Positions 1-9,005 of a DNA stretch of 64,000 nucleotides are shown in pieces. Numbering within the stretch: position 1 is the stretch's first letter; each line of letters starts with the position of its first letter. The position numbers and the translations under genes are program-made. The DNA lies in NCBI RefSeq assembly GCF_013179285.1, contig NZ_WVNW01000002.1, positions 124,001-188,000 of the forward strand, given 5' to 3'. Source of the stretch: Roseobacter sp. HKCCD6576-2 (GTDB lineage Bacteria > Pseudomonadota > Alphaproteobacteria > Rhodobacterales > Rhodobacteraceae). Under the pieces are notes generated by a model. It saw only the letters and a list, made by a program, of their open reading frames with translations. It did not search any database and had not been told where the DNA came from.

Positions 1-740
1 ACCTGCACCTTTGTGCCTTGCGAGGTCTCCGAAAACCGTAGGGTCGTGACGCTGTCGGGTGCTGCGCCCTCGGTTTGGGTGATCAGCGCTTCAATCACTT
101 CGACCTCCGGGTCGGACCGGACCGAGCGGATCAGATAGCCGCCTTCTATGCGGTCAATCCGGAAATCACCCTCGCGATGACCTTTCCGCGCGGTTTTCAC
201 CTCGGCCCAGCCATCCCATCGGACCGGGTCATAGCTCATATGCTCCTGCGTGGTGTCAGGCGTGACGCGGAACAGAGGCCGGATCATGTCTAGCGGTTCG
301 CGGCGGAAGATCGTGCCGCGAAACACAGCCTTGAGGCCCATGATGCGTTCCAGGGCAAGCGCGATGAGACCGAGAACGACGGTCCAGCCGAAATAGCCCG
401 TGATGGCGTAAAAGCCGATCACCTGCCATGTCCCGTCAAACGCGCCGCCCTTGCTGTCCGGTGCAAAAAGGAGGCCGTGCCAATGCGACGTGGCGAGCAT
501 GACCGCCGCAACGACTGCGGCGGCCAGATGTTCGACCGGGCAGGTGGGCAGAAGGATGGCAGCGATGCAGGCGAGCGCCAGCGTGATCCCGGCAGCTTCG
601 GCAATGTCCGCTACGAAGTAGAACGGGCTGTAGATCCCGCCGATCAGATTTGAGACCAAAGCGCCAAGCGTCACGATTGCCACGACCAAGAGGATCGTGC
701 GGCGCAGGCGGTACAAACGATAGATCGTCGATTTTGGCAT
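1..740 (-). CDS. Membrane protein of unknown function (3' end outside window)
   Basis: I do not recognise this gene. Reading leftward from an ATG at 740 the frame stays open to the window edge (about 246 codons). A basic N-terminus (RLYRLRR) is followed by about four hydrophobic segments near residues 14-35, 40-62, 66-82 and 100-125, and then a soluble domain of at least 110 residues with mixed charge. This suggests an inner-membrane protein with a cytoplasmic or periplasmic C-terminal domain. It is divergent from the amidase gene, with about 150 bp between the two starts. The C-terminus and the stop codon are not visible, so family assignment is not possible here. Confidence 0.7.
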   Translation of the reverse strand, partial: MPKSTIYRLYRLRRTILLVVAIVTLGALVSNLIGGIYSPFYFVADIAEAAGITLALACIAAILLPTCPVEHLAAAVVAAVMLATSHWHGLLFAPDSKGGAFDGTWQVIGFYAITGYFGWTVVLGLIALALERIMGLKAVFRGTIFRREPLDMIRPLFRVTPDTTQEHMSYDPVRWDGWAEVKTARKGHREGDFRIDRIEGGYLIRSVRSDPEVEVIEALITQTEGAAPDSVTTLRFSETSQGTKVQ

Positions 741-887
741 TTTCTGCGTCTGTCTTGCGTCGGGTGGGCATAGGGTTGCGCTCGAAAACGGCGGGGATGT
801 GGCGCGGATGGTGCCAAAACTCGGCCCTTCATGCGCCGCGCCAAAACTGCTAGAGACGTGCCAACCACAATTCGGCGAAAAAGACCG

Positions 888-2108
888 ATGATCCGAGCAG
901 TTCTGACCTTTCTAGTGATTTCGATCTTGGGCGCGGCGGCCCAGGCGCAGGAGTTCCGTGCCTTGGCCCGCGTGCTGCCCGAGACGAGCCGCGCGCAAGA
1001 CACCAGCCGGGGCGGGGCGGAAATGGTTTTGGCCATCACCCAGGCGGTGCCGTTTCGGGTGTTCACCTTGGATGATCCGGCCCGTGTGGTTGTCGATTTC
1101 CGCGAAGTTGCTTGGGACGGTCTTGGGCCAGAGTTCGACGCGGCTGACACCATCACATCGGTGGAAACTGGCGGCGCGTTGGAGGCGGGCTGGTCGCGCA
1201 TGGTTCTCCGCCTTGCAGAGCCGATGCGCGTGACCTTGGCGGCGATGGCCACCGACCCGAGTGATGGCACGGCGCGGGTGCGGATCGGGATGGTGCCGAT
1301 TGATGCCGAAACCTTCGCCGCCGAGGCCGGTGCGCCGCCGGGGGTGGCCACATTGGTGACGCCGGTTGCAACCGTGCCCGGGCTGGCGCGGCAGGATGGG
1401 GCCGAACGTTTGATCGTGGTTCTGGACCCAGGCCATGGTGGCGTTGATCCCGGCGCACAGCGCGATGGCCATGACGAGGCCGATCTGATGCTGATCTTTG
1501 CCCGGGAGTTGCGGGAAACACTGGTTCGGTCGGGGAGGTTCGATGTTATCCTGACCCGGGAAAGCGACACATTCGTACCGTTGCCCACGCGGGTCACCAT
1601 CGCCCGCGCGGCGGGCGCGGATCTGCTCCTCTCGCTCCACGCCGATGCCTTGGCGGAGGGGCGGGCGACCGGCGCGACGGTCTATACCCTGTCGGAAACT
1701 GCCTCCGATGAGGCCTCCGCCGCTTTGGCCGAACGTCATGATCGGGCAGATTTGCTGGCTGGCGTCGACCTCAGCGGCAGCGATGATGTGGTGGCCGATG
1801 TTCTGATGGACCTGGCGCGGCGCGAAACCGACCCGCGCTCAGACGCGCTGGCCGATGCTTTGGTCGCGGCGATCTCACAAGCCGAGGGCGATCTGCACAG
1901 CCGCCCCCGGCTTGAGGCCGGGTTCACCGTGTTGAAAGCGGCGGATATCCCTTCGGTCCTGGTGGAGCTTGGATTTATGTCGGAGCCGAGCGACCTGGCC
2001 AATATCCTCGATGCTGACTGGCGGGCGGCGTTCCAAGCCACAATCCGAGATGCGATTTTGGAATGGGCGGTGACGGATGCGGCGGCAGCCGCCCTGCTGC
2101 GGCAGTGA
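888..2108 (+). CDS. N-acetylmuramoyl-L-alanine amidase, AmiC type, periplasmic
   Basis: This 406-residue protein cleaves the amide bond between MurNAc and the stem peptide and so separates daughter cells. I start it at the ATG at 888 because this gives a clean signal peptide (MIRAVLTFLVISILGAAAQAQ); an upstream in-frame ATG at 831 would bury that signal. An AMIN-type domain lies at about residues 25-135, and an Amidase_3 domain at about 180-400. The zinc ligands are visible: His in LDPGHGGVDPGA, Glu in DEADLMLIF, His in LSLHADA, and the catalytic Glu in VLVELGFMSEP. The neighbouring mrcA also acts in peptidoglycan synthesis, and this pairing is usual in Rhodobacterales. Confidence 0.93.
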   Translation: MIRAVLTFLVISILGAAAQAQEFRALARVLPETSRAQDTSRGGAEMVLAITQAVPFRVFTLDDPARVVVDFREVAWDGLGPEFDAADTITSVETGGALEAGWSRMVLRLAEPMRVTLAAMATDPSDGTARVRIGMVPIDAETFAAEAGAPPGVATLVTPVATVPGLARQDGAERLIVVLDPGHGGVDPGAQRDGHDEADLMLIFARELRETLVRSGRFDVILTRESDTFVPLPTRVTIARAAGADLLLSLHADALAEGRATGATVYTLSETASDEASAALAERHDRADLLAGVDLSGSDDVVADVLMDLARRETDPRSDALADALVAAISQAEGDLHSRPRLEAGFTVLKAADIPSVLVELGFMSEPSDLANILDADWRAAFQATIRDAILEWAVTDAAAAALLRQ

Positions 2109-2112
2109 GTGC

Positions 2113-2706
2113 TCAGATCTTAACTGCGAGCCAGACTGATCTGCCCCAGGCTTCCGGGTCCTCGGGCCGGAACCAGTGCACATCGAAGCCATGTGCCGCA
2201 AAAAGCGCGCGATAGGCCGCTGGTGTCAAACTGGCGTGATAGACTGGCGAAGCGCCGACTTGGCCAATTGGTTCACCTTCATCATGACCTGTGGTCAGCA
2301 TAAGCCGCGCGCCTTCGGCGGCATGGGCGGCGAAGATTGGGAACATCGCACGCTGCGCGGCTTTGCTGAGATGGAAAAAACTGTCCCAGGCGAGGATCAC
2401 ATCGAAGGGGCGATCAAGGGCAAGCGTGGTCATATCGGCCAGAATCGCCTCAGCCTCGGGCAGGTTAGCCCGGAAATGATCCAGCATCGCCGCCGCGCCA
2501 TCGACACCGGTGACCATGCATCCCTGATCTGCAAACCAGCGCGCGATCGGTACCCCAGTGCCGCAGCCCAAATCCAACACCCGTGCGCCCGCCTGACCGG
2601 CTAAAGCCTCACACAAGAACGGGACTTCATAGAGCGAGCTGTCGCGCGTCCGGGCCCAATGGTCGGCTTCGCGCTCATAAGCGGGGAGGATGTCTTTGGG
2701 TTGCAT
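2113..2706 (-). CDS. Class I SAM-dependent methyltransferase
   Basis: This is a 197-residue protein with a standard Rossmann methyltransferase core. Motif I is VLDLGCGTGVPIARWF at about residue 43, followed by an acidic loop (VTGVDGAAAML) that would bind the ribose of SAM, and a motif IV-like DVILAWDSFFHL. The substrate cannot be read from sequence. The gene sits on the opposite strand between the amidase and mrcA; its stop lies 4 bp from the amidase stop, and its start shares a divergent promoter region with mrcA. Nothing looks truncated. Confidence 0.85.
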   Translation of the reverse strand: MQPKDILPAYEREADHWARTRDSSLYEVPFLCEALAGQAGARVLDLGCGTGVPIARWFADQGCMVTGVDGAAAMLDHFRANLPEAEAILADMTTLALDRPFDVILAWDSFFHLSKAAQRAMFPIFAAHAAEGARLMLTTGHDEGEPIGQVGASPVYHASLTPAAYRALFAAHGFDVHWFRPEDPEAWGRSVWLAVKI

Positions 2707-2755
2707 AGACCGATCATGACGCGCATTTGTGATCGCGAAAAGCCGCTTGTGGCTT

Positions 2756-2784
2756 TTGACCCGGTACGCATCGGCCCCTATAAG
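2756..2784 (+). promoter_or_regulatory. Sigma-70 type promoter of mrcA
   Basis: A -35 box TTGACC (2756-2761) is separated by exactly 17 bp from a -10 box TATAAG (2779-2784), with the mrcA ATG about 30 bp downstream. A small stem-loop (AAAAGCC / GGCTTTT, 2738-2757) overlaps the -35 and could fold in a transcript that enters from upstream. Confidence 0.6.
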
Positions 2785-2813
2785 CGGGCAACACTAGACG
2801 GCATAGGTTTTCC

Positions 2814-5387
2814 ATGTTCCGATTCATTCTCGGCATTTTTGGCGCAATTTTTAGCTGGCTGACGATCGGCTTGGTGTTTACTGCCTTCTCGATCGGCGCG
2901 GTCCTCTACATGTATAGCCGCGACTTGCCGGATCATGAGACGTTGGCGCAATACACGCCCGCCACGATCAGCCGAATCTACTCCGCCGAAGGCGAGATTG
3001 TGGACGAATTCGCCCGCGAGCGGCGTTTGTTTGTCGCCGCTGAGGATATCCCAGATCGGGTCTCGCAAGCCTTTGTGAGCGCCGAGGACCGGAATTTCTA
3101 TGAGCATGAGGGGTACGACCCGCGCGCGATTGGTGCAGCAATTGTTGAGGCCGTGCGCTCGCGAGGTCGCGATGTGCGCGGTGCCTCGACCATTACGCAG
3201 CAGGTGATGAAAAACTTCCTGCTTGATGGCAGCCGGACGATTGAGCGGAAGGTGCAAGAGATCATCCTGGCCGCGCGGATCGAGCAGACCCTGACCAAGG
3301 ATCGGATTCTGGAGCTTTATCTCAACGAGATTTTCTTGGGGCAGAACTCCTACGGCGTCGCTGCCGCTGCGCAGACCTACTTTAACGCCGATCTCTCGGA
3401 ATTGACCTTGCAGCAAGCGGCCTATCTGGCAGCGCTGCCGCAGGCGCCGTCGAATTTCCACCCGGTGCGGGATTATGAGCGTGCGGTGAACCGGCGCAAT
3501 TACGTACTGCGTGAAATGTATGAGAACGGCTATATCAGCCGCGAAGAGATGGAGACGGCCCAAGCCACACCGCTGGAAACCGTGCAGGGCGGACATATCG
3601 AGCCGTTCCGCGCCGCCGTTCCGCCGCGCAACTATTTCACCGATGAAATCCGTCGTCAGCTCTCGGTCGAGTTCGGCGAAGAGGAGTTCTTCTCGGGTGG
3701 CTACGCGGTGCGTGCGACGATGGATGAGAGCCTGCAAGAGGCCGCCGAGGTGGCGCTGCGCCGTGGGCTGGAAAGCTATGACCGTTCGCGCGGCTTGTGG
3801 CGGGAACCGCTGGCAGTGATTGACCCGGCGGTTCTGGACGGTGCGGATGAAGAGACCTGGCGCGCGGCTTTGGCCGATGTGGAGTTCCCGCGCGATATCG
3901 ACGGCTGGCATGCGGCGGTCGTCTTGTCTGTGGGGGAGCGGTCAGCCCGGATCGGGATCGAAGATGTGCCCGAGGATGAGGATGGGCATTTCATCCCCGC
4001 CGAGGATGTGACCTGGGCGCGGCCTGTCGATGCCGAAGGCAATCGCGGTTCCAGCGCGCGGGTGGCCGGCGATTTGCTGGATGTGGGCGATGTGATCCAT
4101 GTCCGTGCCATGAACAGGGACAGCGATGGCAGCTTCATCCGCTGGACACTGCGCCAGATCCCGGAAGTCCAAGGCGGGCTGATGGCGATGGATGTGAATA
4201 CCGGCCGGGTTTTGGCGATGCAGGGCGGGTTCTCCTACCAGTATTCGGTGTTCAACCGGGCAACCCAGGCGACGCGGCAGCCGGGATCGAGCTTCAAACC
4301 CTTTGTCTATGCCGCCGCGTTGGATAGCGGCTATAGCCCCAACACCATCGTCATTGATGCGCCAATTGAGATTGATACGGGCGCGGGCGTTTGGCGACCG
4401 ACCAATGCATCGAACCAGTTTTACGGGCCCGCGCCGCTTCGCACCGGCATTGTCCGGTCGCGGAACCTGATGACCATTCGTTTGGCGCAAGATGTGGGGA
4501 TGGAGACCGTCGCGCGCTATTCGGAGCGTTTTGGCGTTTATGACGAGGCGCAGGCGTTTTTGGCCAACTCCCTGGGCAGCCAGGAGACCACGCTCTATCG
4601 CATGGTGGCGGCGTATGCGATGTTTGCCAATGGCGGTGAGCGGGTCGAGCCAACACTCGTGGACCGGGTGCAGGACCGCTTCGGTGGCACGGTCTATCGC
4701 CATGATCAGCGGCTTTGCCCGGATTGTGAACTGGCCTCGCTCGAGCCGGGCGTGGCCCCGCGGATCGTCTCAAATCGCGAGCGGGTGATCGACCCGATCA
4801 CCGCCTATCAGGTGACCTCAATGATGCGTGGCGTGGTGCAGCGGGGCACCGCCGCGTCGACAGTGAACCTCCCAGTGCCGATTGCGGGCAAGACCGGAAC
4901 CACCAATGACGAGCGCGATGCGTGGTTTGTCGGCTATTCCAGCAATATCGTCGCGGGCTGCTATATCGGTTTCGACACGCCGCGCCCGATGGGCGGTGGC
5001 AATGGCGGCGGGCGGTTGTGTGGGCCGGTGTTCAACGAGTTCATGCAAGCTGCGGTTGAGGAGTATGGCGGCGGGCCGTTCCGCGTGCCGGAGGGTGGGG
5101 TGTTCTATAACATTGACCGCTTCTCGGGTCAGCGTCTGCCGGCGGATGCCAGCGGCGATCATGTGGTGGCCGAGTTGTTCCGCGAAGGCGAAGAGCCGAT
5201 TTATGGGCTGCTCGCGGTTGTCGATGGTGGCTTTGCCATGGGGTCGAACCTGCCGATGTTTGGGCGCGGCGAAGAGGAGGGCGCAGGCGCGACAGCGGGG
5301 CAAACGGTGACGACCTCCACCGGGGATACAGCCCGTGTGCCGACAGGAACCGGGTTTGGCACGCTCAGTTCCGGTGGGCTTTACTGA
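2814..5387 (+). CDS. mrcA: Penicillin-binding protein 1A, bifunctional transglycosylase/transpeptidase
   Basis: This 857-residue class A PBP polymerises glycan strands and cross-links stem peptides at the outer face of the inner membrane. One N-terminal membrane anchor is visible at about residues 5-33. The GT51 domain carries the catalytic motif EDRNFYEHEGYD near residue 91. The transpeptidase domain shows the nucleophile motif SSFK (about residue 490), the SRN motif in IVRSRNLM, and KTGTT (about residue 691). An OB-like insertion of charged sequence lies between the two domains, and the C-terminal tail is Gly/Thr rich and low in complexity. It is followed 79 bp later by prfB on the same strand. 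Confidence 0.95.
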   Translation: MFRFILGIFGAIFSWLTIGLVFTAFSIGAVLYMYSRDLPDHETLAQYTPATISRIYSAEGEIVDEFARERRLFVAAEDIPDRVSQAFVSAEDRNFYEHEGYDPRAIGAAIVEAVRSRGRDVRGASTITQQVMKNFLLDGSRTIERKVQEIILAARIEQTLTKDRILELYLNEIFLGQNSYGVAAAAQTYFNADLSELTLQQAAYLAALPQAPSNFHPVRDYERAVNRRNYVLREMYENGYISREEMETAQATPLETVQGGHIEPFRAAVPPRNYFTDEIRRQLSVEFGEEEFFSGGYAVRATMDESLQEAAEVALRRGLESYDRSRGLWREPLAVIDPAVLDGADEETWRAALADVEFPRDIDGWHAAVVLSVGERSARIGIEDVPEDEDGHFIPAEDVTWARPVDAEGNRGSSARVAGDLLDVGDVIHVRAMNRDSDGSFIRWTLRQIPEVQGGLMAMDVNTGRVLAMQGGFSYQYSVFNRATQATRQPGSSFKPFVYAAALDSGYSPNTIVIDAPIEIDTGAGVWRPTNASNQFYGPAPLRTGIVRSRNLMTIRLAQDVGMETVARYSERFGVYDEAQAFLANSLGSQETTLYRMVAAYAMFANGGERVEPTLVDRVQDRFGGTVYRHDQRLCPDCELASLEPGVAPRIVSNRERVIDPITAYQVTSMMRGVVQRGTAASTVNLPVPIAGKTGTTNDERDAWFVGYSSNIVAGCYIGFDTPRPMGGGNGGGRLCGPVFNEFMQAAVEEYGGGPFRVPEGGVFYNIDRFSGQRLPADASGDHVVAELFREGEEPIYGLLAVVDGGFAMGSNLPMFGRGEEEGAGATAGQTVTTSTGDTARVPTGTGFGTLSSGGLY

Positions 5388-5466
5388 CACCTCTGCCTTG
5401 CAGGGGCGAGGTCCCTGGTCTAGATCGGTTGGACACCGACAAGATCATTGACAGGCAGTAAGACCC

Positions 5467-6591
5467 ATGCGGGCCGAGACCCAATCTCATATCGAAAAAG
5501 TCCAGAAGTCGCTGGAGCTGCTGGGGCAGCGTTTGGGACTGGAAACGGCCCAGCATCGGCTGGAAGAATTCAACGCGCGTGTGGAAGACCCCGATCTGTG
5601 GAATGATCAGGCCGGGGCGCAGAAGCTGATGCGGGATCGGCAAATCTTGGTCGACAAGATCGGCACCTATGAGGCGATCAAAGGTGCGCTTGAAGACAAT
5701 ATCGGCCTGATTGAAATGGGCGAAGAAGAGGGCGATGCGGAGGTCGTGGAAGAGGCCGAAGCCGCCTTGGCCGCGTTGGTGGAGGACGCGGCGGCGAAGG
5801 AGTTGGAAGCGCTTCTGGATGGCGAAGCCGACAGCAACGATACCTTCCTTGAGATCAACTCGGGCGCAGGTGGCACGGAGAGTTGTGACTGGGCCTCAAT
5901 GCTGGCGCGGATGTATGTGCGGTGGGCCGAGAAAAAGGGGTATGAGGTCGAACTGCAATCGACGAGCCCCGGCGAAGAAGCCGGGATTAAGTCGGCCGTC
6001 TATAAGATCTCCGGGCACAACGCCTATGGCTGGTTGAAGTCAGAAAGCGGCGTACATCGCTTGGTGCGGATCAGCCCCTATGACAGTGCGGCCCGGCGGC
6101 ACACATCGTTTAGCTCGGTCTGGGTCTATCCTGTGGTTGATGACAATATCGAGATCGAGGTGAACCCGGCCGATATTCGGATCGATACCTATCGGTCGTC
6201 AGGTGCGGGTGGGCAGCACGTGAACACCACCGATTCTGCCGTGCGGATCACCCATAACCCGACCGGGATTGTGGTGACGAGTTCCGAGAAATCGCAGCAC
6301 CAGAACCGCGATATTGCGATGAAAGCGTTGAAGTCCCGGCTGTATCAGATGGAGCTGGATCGGCGGAACGCCGCGATCACCGAGGCGCACGAGAATAAGG
6401 GCGATGCCGGGTGGGGCAATCAGATCCGATCGTATGTGCTGCAGCCTTATCAGATGGTGAAGGATCTGCGGACCGGGTTCGAGACCTCCGATAGTGCCGG
6501 GGTTTTGGATGGCGATTTGGACGGGCTGATGGCCGCGACCTTGGCGATGGATGTGTCGGGCAAAAGCCGGGCCGAGGCGCAGGCCGAGTAG
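5467..6591 (+). CDS. prfB: Peptide chain release factor 2
   Basis: RF2 (374 residues) recognises UGA and UAA stop codons and triggers peptide release on the ribosome. The GGQ motif that coordinates hydrolysis is seen in SGAGGQHVNTT at about residue 248. The stop-codon reading motif appears as SPY (ISPYDSAARRHTSF) rather than the enterobacterial SPF. The gene is one uninterrupted frame from ATG with no internal UGA near codon 25, so the autoregulatory programmed frameshift found in many bacteria is absent here. It lies downstream of mrcA on the same strand. Confidence 0.96.
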   Translation: MRAETQSHIEKVQKSLELLGQRLGLETAQHRLEEFNARVEDPDLWNDQAGAQKLMRDRQILVDKIGTYEAIKGALEDNIGLIEMGEEEGDAEVVEEAEAALAALVEDAAAKELEALLDGEADSNDTFLEINSGAGGTESCDWASMLARMYVRWAEKKGYEVELQSTSPGEEAGIKSAVYKISGHNAYGWLKSESGVHRLVRISPYDSAARRHTSFSSVWVYPVVDDNIEIEVNPADIRIDTYRSSGAGGQHVNTTDSAVRITHNPTGIVVTSSEKSQHQNRDIAMKALKSRLYQMELDRRNAAITEAHENKGDAGWGNQIRSYVLQPYQMVKDLRTGFETSDSAGVLDGDLDGLMAATLAMDVSGKSRAEAQAE

Positions 6592-6706
6592 CGGCGCGCC
6601 GCCTCACGCCCCCTGACGGGAGCCCTCGGACGGCGCGCGTTGCCACGGCGGCGTGGCAGAGGCAGGTTTTGGTTGCGAGAATGGGGCGTCTGATCGCGGA
6701 GCAAAG

Positions 6707-6745
6707 ATGCCTCCGGCGGGGATATTTCGGAAGCAGAGAAGCTGG
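6707..6745 (+). repeat. Probable dispersed intergenic element (GCCTCCGGCGGGGATATTT type)
   Basis: The intergenic stretch before the amidase holds the string GCCTCCGGCGGGGATATTT followed by a purine-rich GGAAGCAGAGAAG. From memory, very similar strings recur between genes in many Rhodobacterales genomes. Only one copy is visible in this window, so the repeat status is inferred. Confidence 0.4.
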
Positions 6746-6754
6746 AGGGGCGCA

Positions 6755-8128
6755 ATGTCGGATCTGTTGCGGTTGGACGCGGTGGAGTTGTCGCGGCAGA
6801 TGGCGGCGCGCGAGGTGAGCGCCGTTGAGCTGATGCGCGCGACGCTGGACCGGATCGCGGCGGTGAACAGTCGGGTCAATGCGATTGTATCGCTTAAGGA
6901 TCGTGAGGCGCTGATGGGGGAGGCGCGGCTGGCGGATGCGATGCCGCGGACCGGCTGGCTGCATGGGATACCGATGGCGGTGAAGGATTTGGTGGCGGTG
7001 AAGGGTGTGTGCTCGACCTTTGGCTCACCCCTATTCGCCAATCATGTGCCGGAGGTGGATGAGGCGCTGGTCACGCGGCTGCGCAAGGCCGGAGCGATCA
7101 TCATTGGTAAGACGAATGTCCCCGAATTCGGCCTTGGGTCGCATAGCTACAATCCGGTTTTTGGTGTGACGCGGAACCCGTATGATCTCGCGCTGAGTGC
7201 GGGCGGCTCTTCGGGCGGGGCCGGGGCAGCCTTGGCCAGCGGTATGCTGGCGCTGGCCGATGGGTCTGACATGATGGGCAGTCTGCGAAATCCGGCGGCA
7301 TGGAACAATGTCTACGGGTTTCGGCCAACTGTAGGGTTGATGCCGGGCGAGCCGGGGGAGGCGGTGTTTACCAACCGCCTGTCAACGCGCGGACCGATGG
7401 CACGCAGCGTGGCGGATATCTCGGCGCTGTTGGAGACATTGACCGATGGGGTGTTTCAGCCGGGTGCGGGACCGGAGACGCCGAGGATTGGGTGGCTTGC
7501 GGATTGGGGCGGCGCCTATCCGATGGAGGCGGGCATTCTGCCGCTGGCCGAGGCGGCCTTGGCGGTCATGGCGGATTTGGGTTGGCAGGTGGAGCCGATT
7601 GCGCCGCCCTTTGAGGCCCCGGCACTCTGGCGGAGTTGGACCGATCTGCGATCCTTCTCGGTTGCATTGGAGCATGGGGCTGACTGGCGCGACCCGGCGA
7701 AACGGGCGCTTCTGAAACCTGAGGTGATTTGGGAGATCGAGCGTGGCTTGGCATTGACGGGCGATCAGATCGAACAAGCCGCGGCGATCCGCCTGGATTG
7801 GCTCGCCGCTTTGGACGACGTGTTCAGCCGGTTTGACGCACTGGTTCTACCCTCTGCCCAGTGTTGGCCGTTTCCGGCGGAGTGGCATTGGCCGAAAGAG
7901 ATCGCGGGCGTCGCGATGAACACCTATCACCGTTGGATGGAGGTCGTGGTGCCGGTCAGTTTGGCCGGTCTGCCATGCCTGAACCTGCCCACTGGATTTG
8001 GCGCAAATGGCGCGCCGGGCGGTGTGCAATTGATCGGTGCACGCGGGGCGGATGCGGCGCTGCTTGCGATGGGGGAGCACCATCATCGAGCCACGGACTG
8101 GCCCGCGCGGCATCCGCCCGATCTTTGA
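6755..8128 (+). CDS. Amidase signature family protein
   Basis: This is a 457-residue member of the amidase signature family, which hydrolyses C-N bonds with a Ser-cisSer-Lys triad. The Lys is in IPMAVKDLVAVKG, the cis-Ser is in the glycine-rich AGGSSGGAGAALASG, and the nucleophilic Ser is in GSDMMGSLRNPAAW, where most members read GTDTGGSIRxPA. The start at 6755 follows a good ribosome site (CTGGAGGGG); the frame is open further upstream, but through the dispersed intergenic element. The natural substrate is not clear; it is not a GatA, because no gatB or gatC is near. Confidence 0.88.
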   Translation: MSDLLRLDAVELSRQMAAREVSAVELMRATLDRIAAVNSRVNAIVSLKDREALMGEARLADAMPRTGWLHGIPMAVKDLVAVKGVCSTFGSPLFANHVPEVDEALVTRLRKAGAIIIGKTNVPEFGLGSHSYNPVFGVTRNPYDLALSAGGSSGGAGAALASGMLALADGSDMMGSLRNPAAWNNVYGFRPTVGLMPGEPGEAVFTNRLSTRGPMARSVADISALLETLTDGVFQPGAGPETPRIGWLADWGGAYPMEAGILPLAEAALAVMADLGWQVEPIAPPFEAPALWRSWTDLRSFSVALEHGADWRDPAKRALLKPEVIWEIERGLALTGDQIEQAAAIRLDWLAALDDVFSRFDALVLPSAQCWPFPAEWHWPKEIAGVAMNTYHRWMEVVVPVSLAGLPCLNLPTGFGANGAPGGVQLIGARGADAALLAMGEHHHRATDWPARHPPDL

Positions 8129-8216
8129 CGGATGCAAATAATTTGACCCAAAGGGTAGGCAGGGGCTTGGCGGGCGCCGAGACCTGCCGCTAGACTTGGC
8201 GCGAGGGAGGATTGGG

Positions 8217-9005
8217 ATGAGCGATATCAGCCCACCGCGCGCCGCATCGAAGGTGCCCAAGGTCAATGAAATGGGCCTGGGCGATTTGAGTTATGCGCTC
8301 AAAATGGGCCTGAGGGACTATCTGAAAGCGCCGTTCATGGGGCTGTTCTTTGCCAATGTCTATGTAATGGGCGGCTGGCTGATCTATCTCTTCCTCTTCG
8401 TCACCGAACAGATTTGGTATGCGATCCCGATCACCATGGGCTTCCCCTTGCTTGGGCCGTTTCTGGCGGTCGGGCTCTATGAGGTCTCGCGGCGTTTGGA
8501 GAAGGGCGACGGTTGGACCCGTAATGATATCTTCGGGGTAATCTGGCGGCAGAAAGATCGGCAATTGCCGTCGATTTCTTGGGTGATCATCGTCTATTTC
8601 CTGTTTTGGTCTTTCTTCGCGCATATGTTGTTTGCGCTGTTTTTGGGGCCGTCGGCGCTGACCAATGTGACCTCGTCTTATGCCTATCTGTTGGAACCCG
8701 AGGGGCTGGTGATGCTGATCACGGGCACAGCCGCAGGGGCGATCTTTGCGCTGGTTCTGTTCTCGCTGACCGTGATCGCGCTGCCGCTTTTGCTTGATAA
8801 GGAGCTGGATTTCGTGACGGCCATGCTGACCAGTTTTGCGGTCGTGCGGCAGAACCCGCTGGTCATGGTGACCTGGGGGGTGATCATCGCCGGGCTCACA
8901 TTTCTCGCGATGGTGCCGTTTCTACTCGGGTTGTTTTTGGTGCTGCCGGTCTTGGGCCATGCGTCCTGGCACATTTACCGCCGGGCGCTGACGCCGCTGG
9001 ATTAG
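8217..9005 (+). CDS. DUF2189 family integral membrane protein
   Basis: This 262-residue protein has about six hydrophobic segments and matches the DUF2189 pattern: an N-terminal cytoplasmic stretch, then YLKAPFMGLFFANVYVMGGW and GPFLAVGLYEVSRRLEKGD. The function of the family is unknown. The start at 8217 has a strong ribosome site (GAGGGAGG). The stop codon overlaps the stop of the convergent MFS gene by 3 bp, and no terminator fits between them. Confidence 0.82.
   Translation: MSDISPPRAASKVPKVNEMGLGDLSYALKMGLRDYLKAPFMGLFFANVYVMGGWLIYLFLFVTEQIWYAIPITMGFPLLGPFLAVGLYEVSRRLEKGDGWTRNDIFGVIWRQKDRQLPSISWVIIVYFLFWSFFAHMLFALFLGPSALTNVTSSYAYLLEPEGLVMLITGTAAGAIFALVLFSLTVIALPLLLDKELDFVTAMLTSFAVVRQNPLVMVTWGVIIAGLTFLAMVPFLLGLFLVLPVLGHASWHIYRRALTPLD

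Noticed and set aside
671-1600. 309-codon minus-strand frame
   Set aside because: Antisense to the amidase, with Ser/Arg/Thr-rich shadow composition; it also crosses the start of the real leftward gene.
5467-5560. Programmed frameshift in prfB
   Set aside because: The frame is continuous from ATG with no in-frame UGA and no slippery CTTT-TGA site near codon 25.
6590-6603. GCGGCGCGCCGC palindrome after prfB as a terminator
   Set aside because: The palindrome has no loop and no T run, so it would not form a usual terminator hairpin.
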